NCBI RefSeq assembly: GCF_032190615.1
Contig: NZ_JAVLAT010000002.1
Span: 1,292,001 to 1,356,000, forward strand
Direction of reading: 5' to 3'
Source of the DNA: Brucella pseudogrignonensis
GTDB taxonomy: Bacteria > Pseudomonadota > Alphaproteobacteria > Rhizobiales > Rhizobiaceae
Length of the DNA: 64,000 bases
In this document: positions 60,940 through 64,000 of the stretch, one piece after another
Layout: each line of letters begins with the position of its first letter
Position numbering within the stretch: position 1 is the first letter of the stretch
Made by a program: the position numbers and the translations under genes
The notes under the pieces: model-generated
Seen by the model: the letters and a program-made list of their open reading frames with translations, nothing else
Databases searched by the model: none
Told to the model about the DNA's origin: nothing

Positions 60940-63612
60940 ATGAATGTTGTCGTCGTAGAATCGCCTGCAAAGGCAAAAACCATCAATAAATATCTTGGCT
61001 CGAACTATACGGTTCTGGCCTCGTTCGGTCACGTGCGAGATTTGCCAGCTAAAGATGGTTCAGTCCGCCCGGATGAAGACTTTGCGATGTCATGGGAGGT
61101 GGATGGCAATTCTACCAAACGTCTGGGGGATATTATCAAAGCGCTGAAAGACAGCGACGCATTGTTTCTCGCAACCGATCCGGATCGCGAAGGCGAGGCT
61201 ATTTCGTGGCACGTGCTGGAAGTTTTGAACCAGAAAAAGGCGCTGAAAGGCAAAACCGTAAAGCGTGTTGCGTTCAACGCGATCACCAAGAAATCCGTTC
61301 TGGATGCTATCGCCAATCCGCGTGATCTCGACATCCCATTGGTCGATGCGTATCTGGCGCGCCGTGCACTGGATTATCTAGTGGGTTTCAATCTATCGCC
61401 GGTTCTTTGGCGTAAACTGCCGGGCGCACGTTCTGCTGGACGTGTTCAGTCGGTTGCATTGCGCCTTGTCTGTGACCGCGAATCTGAGATCGAACGCTTC
61501 ATTCGTGAAGAATACTGGAACATTGCCGCTTCGTTGAAAACACCGCGCAATGATGCGTTTACCGCACGCCTGACGGCAGTTGACGGTAAGAAGCTCGGCA
61601 AGCTCGACATTAAGAATGAAGAGCAGGCAACGGCAATTCGCACGATGCTGGAAGGCGCAAGCTTCAAAGCTGTCTCAGTTGAAGCCAAGCCAACCAAGCG
61701 CAATCCTGGCCCACCATTCACCACCTCAACACTCCAGCAGGCCGCATCGGGCCAGCTCGGTTTTTCGGCATCTCGCACGATGCAGATCGCACAGCGTCTT
61801 TATGAAGGTGTCGATATTGGCGGCGAAACTGCCGGTTTGATCACTTATATGCGTACTGACGGTGTGCAGATCGCACCCGAAGCGATCAATGCAGCACGTG
61901 ACACGATTGGTAAAAACTTCGGCCCAAATTACGTGCCGGAAAAGCCGCGCTATTATTCCAGCAAGGCCAAGAATGCGCAGGAAGCGCACGAAGCAATCCG
62001 CCCAACGGATTTCTCGCGCCATCCAAAAGAAATGCGCCGTTTCCTTGATGAAGATCAGGCCCGCCTTTATGAACTGATCTGGAAGCGCACCATCGCAAGC
62101 CAGATGCAGGCGGCAGACATTGAGCGCACCACAGCTGACATTGAAGCCACCAATGGCGCGAAATCAGCCATGCTGCGCGCAAATGGTTCGGTAACAAAAT
62201 TCGACGGCTTCCTCGCTGTCTATACGGACCACCGTGAGGAAGAAGACGAGGATGAAGACAGCGCAAAGCTGCCTGAAATCCGTTCGGGCGAAGCAATCGC
62301 ACGCGAAAAAATCGATGCCACACAGCATTTGACGGAACCACCGCCGCGTTACTCTGAAGCTTCTCTCATCAAGAAGATGGAAGAATTGGGCATTGGCCGT
62401 CCATCGACCTATGCCGCGACACTCGCAACCCTTCGTGATCGCGAATACATCACGATCGACAAGCGCAAGCTGACACCTGACCCGAAAGGTCGCTTGGTAA
62501 CGTCGTTCCTCGAAAGCTTTTTCAAGCGTTACGTGGAATATGATTTCACCGCTGATCTCGAAGAAAAGCTCGATCTGATTTCTGACGGCAAGCTGCTGTG
62601 GAAAGACGTATTGCGGGATTTCTGGCGCGATTTCTCCGGCTCAATTGATGACATTAAAGAACTGCGCGTTACTAATGTTCTTGATGCGCTTAATGAAGAG
62701 CTTGCACCGCTCGCCTTCCCTGATCGTGGCGACGGCAGCGATCCGCGCTCGTGCCCAACGTGTGGCACCGGACAGCTATCGCTGAAGCTTGGCAAGTATG
62801 GCGCATTCGTTGGCTGCTCGAATTATCCTGAGTGCAAGTTCACGCGTCAGTTGAGTGGCGACGGCAATGGTGAAGCTGCGGCTTCAGATGAGCCAAAGTC
62901 GCTCGGCAAAGATCCATTCACCGGCGAAGAAATCACCGCGCGCAGTGGGCGCTTTGGTCCCTATATTCAGCGTGGCGAAGGCAAAGAAGCAAAGCGCGCC
63001 AGCCTGCCAAAAGGTTGGTCGCTGGATACAGTTGATCATGAAAAAGCGATTGCCCTTCTGTCACTGCCACGTGATGTTGGACAGCATCCTGAAACCGGCA
63101 AAATGATCTCGGCAGGTATTGGCCGTTATGGTCCTTATGTCAGTCATGACGGAACTTTCGCGAACCTTGAAAACGCGGAAGAAGTCTTCTCTGTTGGCCT
63201 GAACCGTGCTGTTGCTGTACTTGCGGATAAAAAAGCCAATGGCGGCGGTCGTGGCCGTTCAACGCCTGCAGCACTTGCAACACTTGGCGATCACCCAGAT
63301 GGCGGTTCAATCACTGTTCGCGATGGCCGTTATGGTCCATATGTGAATTGGGGCAAGGTCAATGCGACACTTCCAAAGGGACAAGACCCGGCGAGTGTGA
63401 CGTTGGAAGAAGCCTTGGTTCTGATCACCGCAAAGGCTGGCAGCACCAAGACCAAGAAAGCTCCTGCTCGCAAGTCAGCTGCTAAGTCGGCAGACGGCGA
63501 AAAGAAAACCGCACCCAAAAAAGCTGCTGCTAAAAAGCCAGCGGCGAAGAAAACAGCAGCTTCCAAAGCAAAAGCCCCGTCTAAAGCAACAGCGAAGCCG
63601 GCAGAGGAGTAA
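60940..63612 (+). CDS. topA: DNA topoisomerase I
   Basis: 890 residues. TOPRIM VVESPAKAKTINKYLGSNY, DPDREGEAISWH; catalytic ITYMRTDGV (Tyr); C-terminal zinc CPTCGTGQLSLKLGKYGAFVGCSNYPEC and several GRYGPY repeats; a Lys/Ala-rich tail (about 60 residues) that likely binds DNA. Relaxes negative supercoils. Confidence 0.95.
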   Translation: MNVVVVESPAKAKTINKYLGSNYTVLASFGHVRDLPAKDGSVRPDEDFAMSWEVDGNSTKRLGDIIKALKDSDALFLATDPDREGEAISWHVLEVLNQKKALKGKTVKRVAFNAITKKSVLDAIANPRDLDIPLVDAYLARRALDYLVGFNLSPVLWRKLPGARSAGRVQSVALRLVCDRESEIERFIREEYWNIAASLKTPRNDAFTARLTAVDGKKLGKLDIKNEEQATAIRTMLEGASFKAVSVEAKPTKRNPGPPFTTSTLQQAASGQLGFSASRTMQIAQRLYEGVDIGGETAGLITYMRTDGVQIAPEAINAARDTIGKNFGPNYVPEKPRYYSSKAKNAQEAHEAIRPTDFSRHPKEMRRFLDEDQARLYELIWKRTIASQMQAADIERTTADIEATNGAKSAMLRANGSVTKFDGFLAVYTDHREEEDEDEDSAKLPEIRSGEAIAREKIDATQHLTEPPPRYSEASLIKKMEELGIGRPSTYAATLATLRDREYITIDKRKLTPDPKGRLVTSFLESFFKRYVEYDFTADLEEKLDLISDGKLLWKDVLRDFWRDFSGSIDDIKELRVTNVLDALNEELAPLAFPDRGDGSDPRSCPTCGTGQLSLKLGKYGAFVGCSNYPECKFTRQLSGDGNGEAAASDEPKSLGKDPFTGEEITARSGRFGPYIQRGEGKEAKRASLPKGWSLDTVDHEKAIALLSLPRDVGQHPETGKMISAGIGRYGPYVSHDGTFANLENAEEVFSVGLNRAVAVLADKKANGGGRGRSTPAALATLGDHPDGGSITVRDGRYGPYVNWGKVNATLPKGQDPASVTLEEALVLITAKAGSTKTKKAPARKSAAKSADGEKKTAPKKAAAKKPAAKKTAASKAKAPSKATAKPAEE

Positions 63613-63615
63613 GAA

Positions 63616-64000
63616 TTGGCACGTCGTTTCCCCAAACCCGATACCGGACGATCCGCACGGACCGAACGGCGTGCCGCAACAGCAAAATTGAATGAGGCAA
63701 AATCAGCCGACCCTATGGCTTATCTGCCAACGCGTGAGGAAGTCCTCAAATTTATCGAGGAAAATCCCGACCGTGCAGGCAAGCGCGAATTGGCTAAGGC
63801 GTTTAACATTAAGGGTGATGCGCGGGTTTATCTCAAAGACCTGTTGCGTGAGTTGAGCGATGAAGGCTTGGTCCAAAAACGTGATCGCCGCTTGTCGCGC
63901 CCGGGTTCATTGCCGCCTATTGCCAGCTTGAACATCACCGGTCGCGATAAAGAAGGCGGTCTCGTTGCGAGCCCTGTCGATTGGGACGAGGCAGAATATG
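63616..64000 (+). CDS. rnr: Ribonuclease R, N-terminal part
   Basis: TTG start at 63616 with AGGAG 6 bases upstream, overlapping the topA ribosomal exit by a few bases. The visible 128 codons encode a basic N-terminus, then LPTREEVLKFIEENPDRAGKRELAKAFNI, VYLKDLLREL, and the first cold-shock segment (LNITGRDKEGGLVASPVDW). The gene leaves the window. RNase R degrades structured RNA. Confidence 0.85.
   Translation, partial: MARRFPKPDTGRSARTERRAATAKLNEAKSADPMAYLPTREEVLKFIEENPDRAGKRELAKAFNIKGDARVYLKDLLRELSDEGLVQKRDRRLSRPGSLPPIASLNITGRDKEGGLVASPVDWDEAEY

Noticed and set aside
61446..62341. Long minus-strand frames opposite topA, and similar ones opposite parE, pyrB and gatA
   Set aside because: They are antisense shadows caused by codon bias in GC-rich host genes.
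1..64000. CRISPR array
   Set aside because: No regularly spaced direct repeats of 25-40 bases were seen; the repeats at 13.6 kb are short and irregularly spaced.

Overview
The window is a Brucella/Ochrobactrum-type alphaproteobacterial chromosome carrying most of a siphovirus prophage. The host assignment rests on the right-hand genes (blue-light LOV histidine kinase, BA14K-family protein, lipB, parE, gatCA, ruvX, pyrB-pyrC-plsY-dprA-topA-rnr), which resemble the Brucellaceae in sequence and gene order. No taxonomic marker such as rRNA is present.

Positions 1 to about 40895 are prophage. The left end is cut by the window. The minus strand from 10.1 kb down to 1 is an HK97-type morphogenesis operon: HNH, small and large terminase, portal, S49 protease, capsid, head-tail connectors, tail terminator, tail tube, a frameshifting tail chaperone pair, and the start of the tape measure. 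Two phage tRNA genes (Met-type CAT, Pro TGG) and two plus-strand stress-type cargo genes follow. From 11.5 to 34.2 kb lies a long, mostly minus-strand early region. It holds nucleases, a primase-polymerase/helicase, two DNA methyltransferases with an Mrr-type endonuclease between them, a superfamily 2 helicase, a PD-(D/E)XK nuclease, a phage sliding clamp, a DUF669 protein, a Sak4-like ATPase and many very small ORFs. Cargo within it includes a 474-residue putative defence nuclease and a formamidase/acetamidase-like enzyme.

The lysogeny switch is at 34.5-35.3 kb: a CI-like HTH/S24 repressor on the plus strand, divergent from a strong minus-strand early promoter. A second promoter at 38.15 kb, with the same GGTGAC motifs, drives a plus-strand cluster of small genes ending in an excisionase-like HTH gene. 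A complete IS21-family element (35453-37936, 8-bp target duplication) has split a 75-codon phage gene between these parts. The right phage end abuts the 3' end of a tRNA-Lys gene (40896-40971), a likely attachment site. No integrase is visible in the window.

An unusual global feature is a short leader, consensus about CCACAC(AC)GAGGAG, immediately before at least twelve prophage genes on both strands. It is sometimes preceded by a GC-rich hairpin. The host part (40972-64000) is ordinary chromosome: lipoylation, topoisomerases, tRNA amidation, pyrimidine and phospholipid synthesis, and DNA uptake or recombination proteins.
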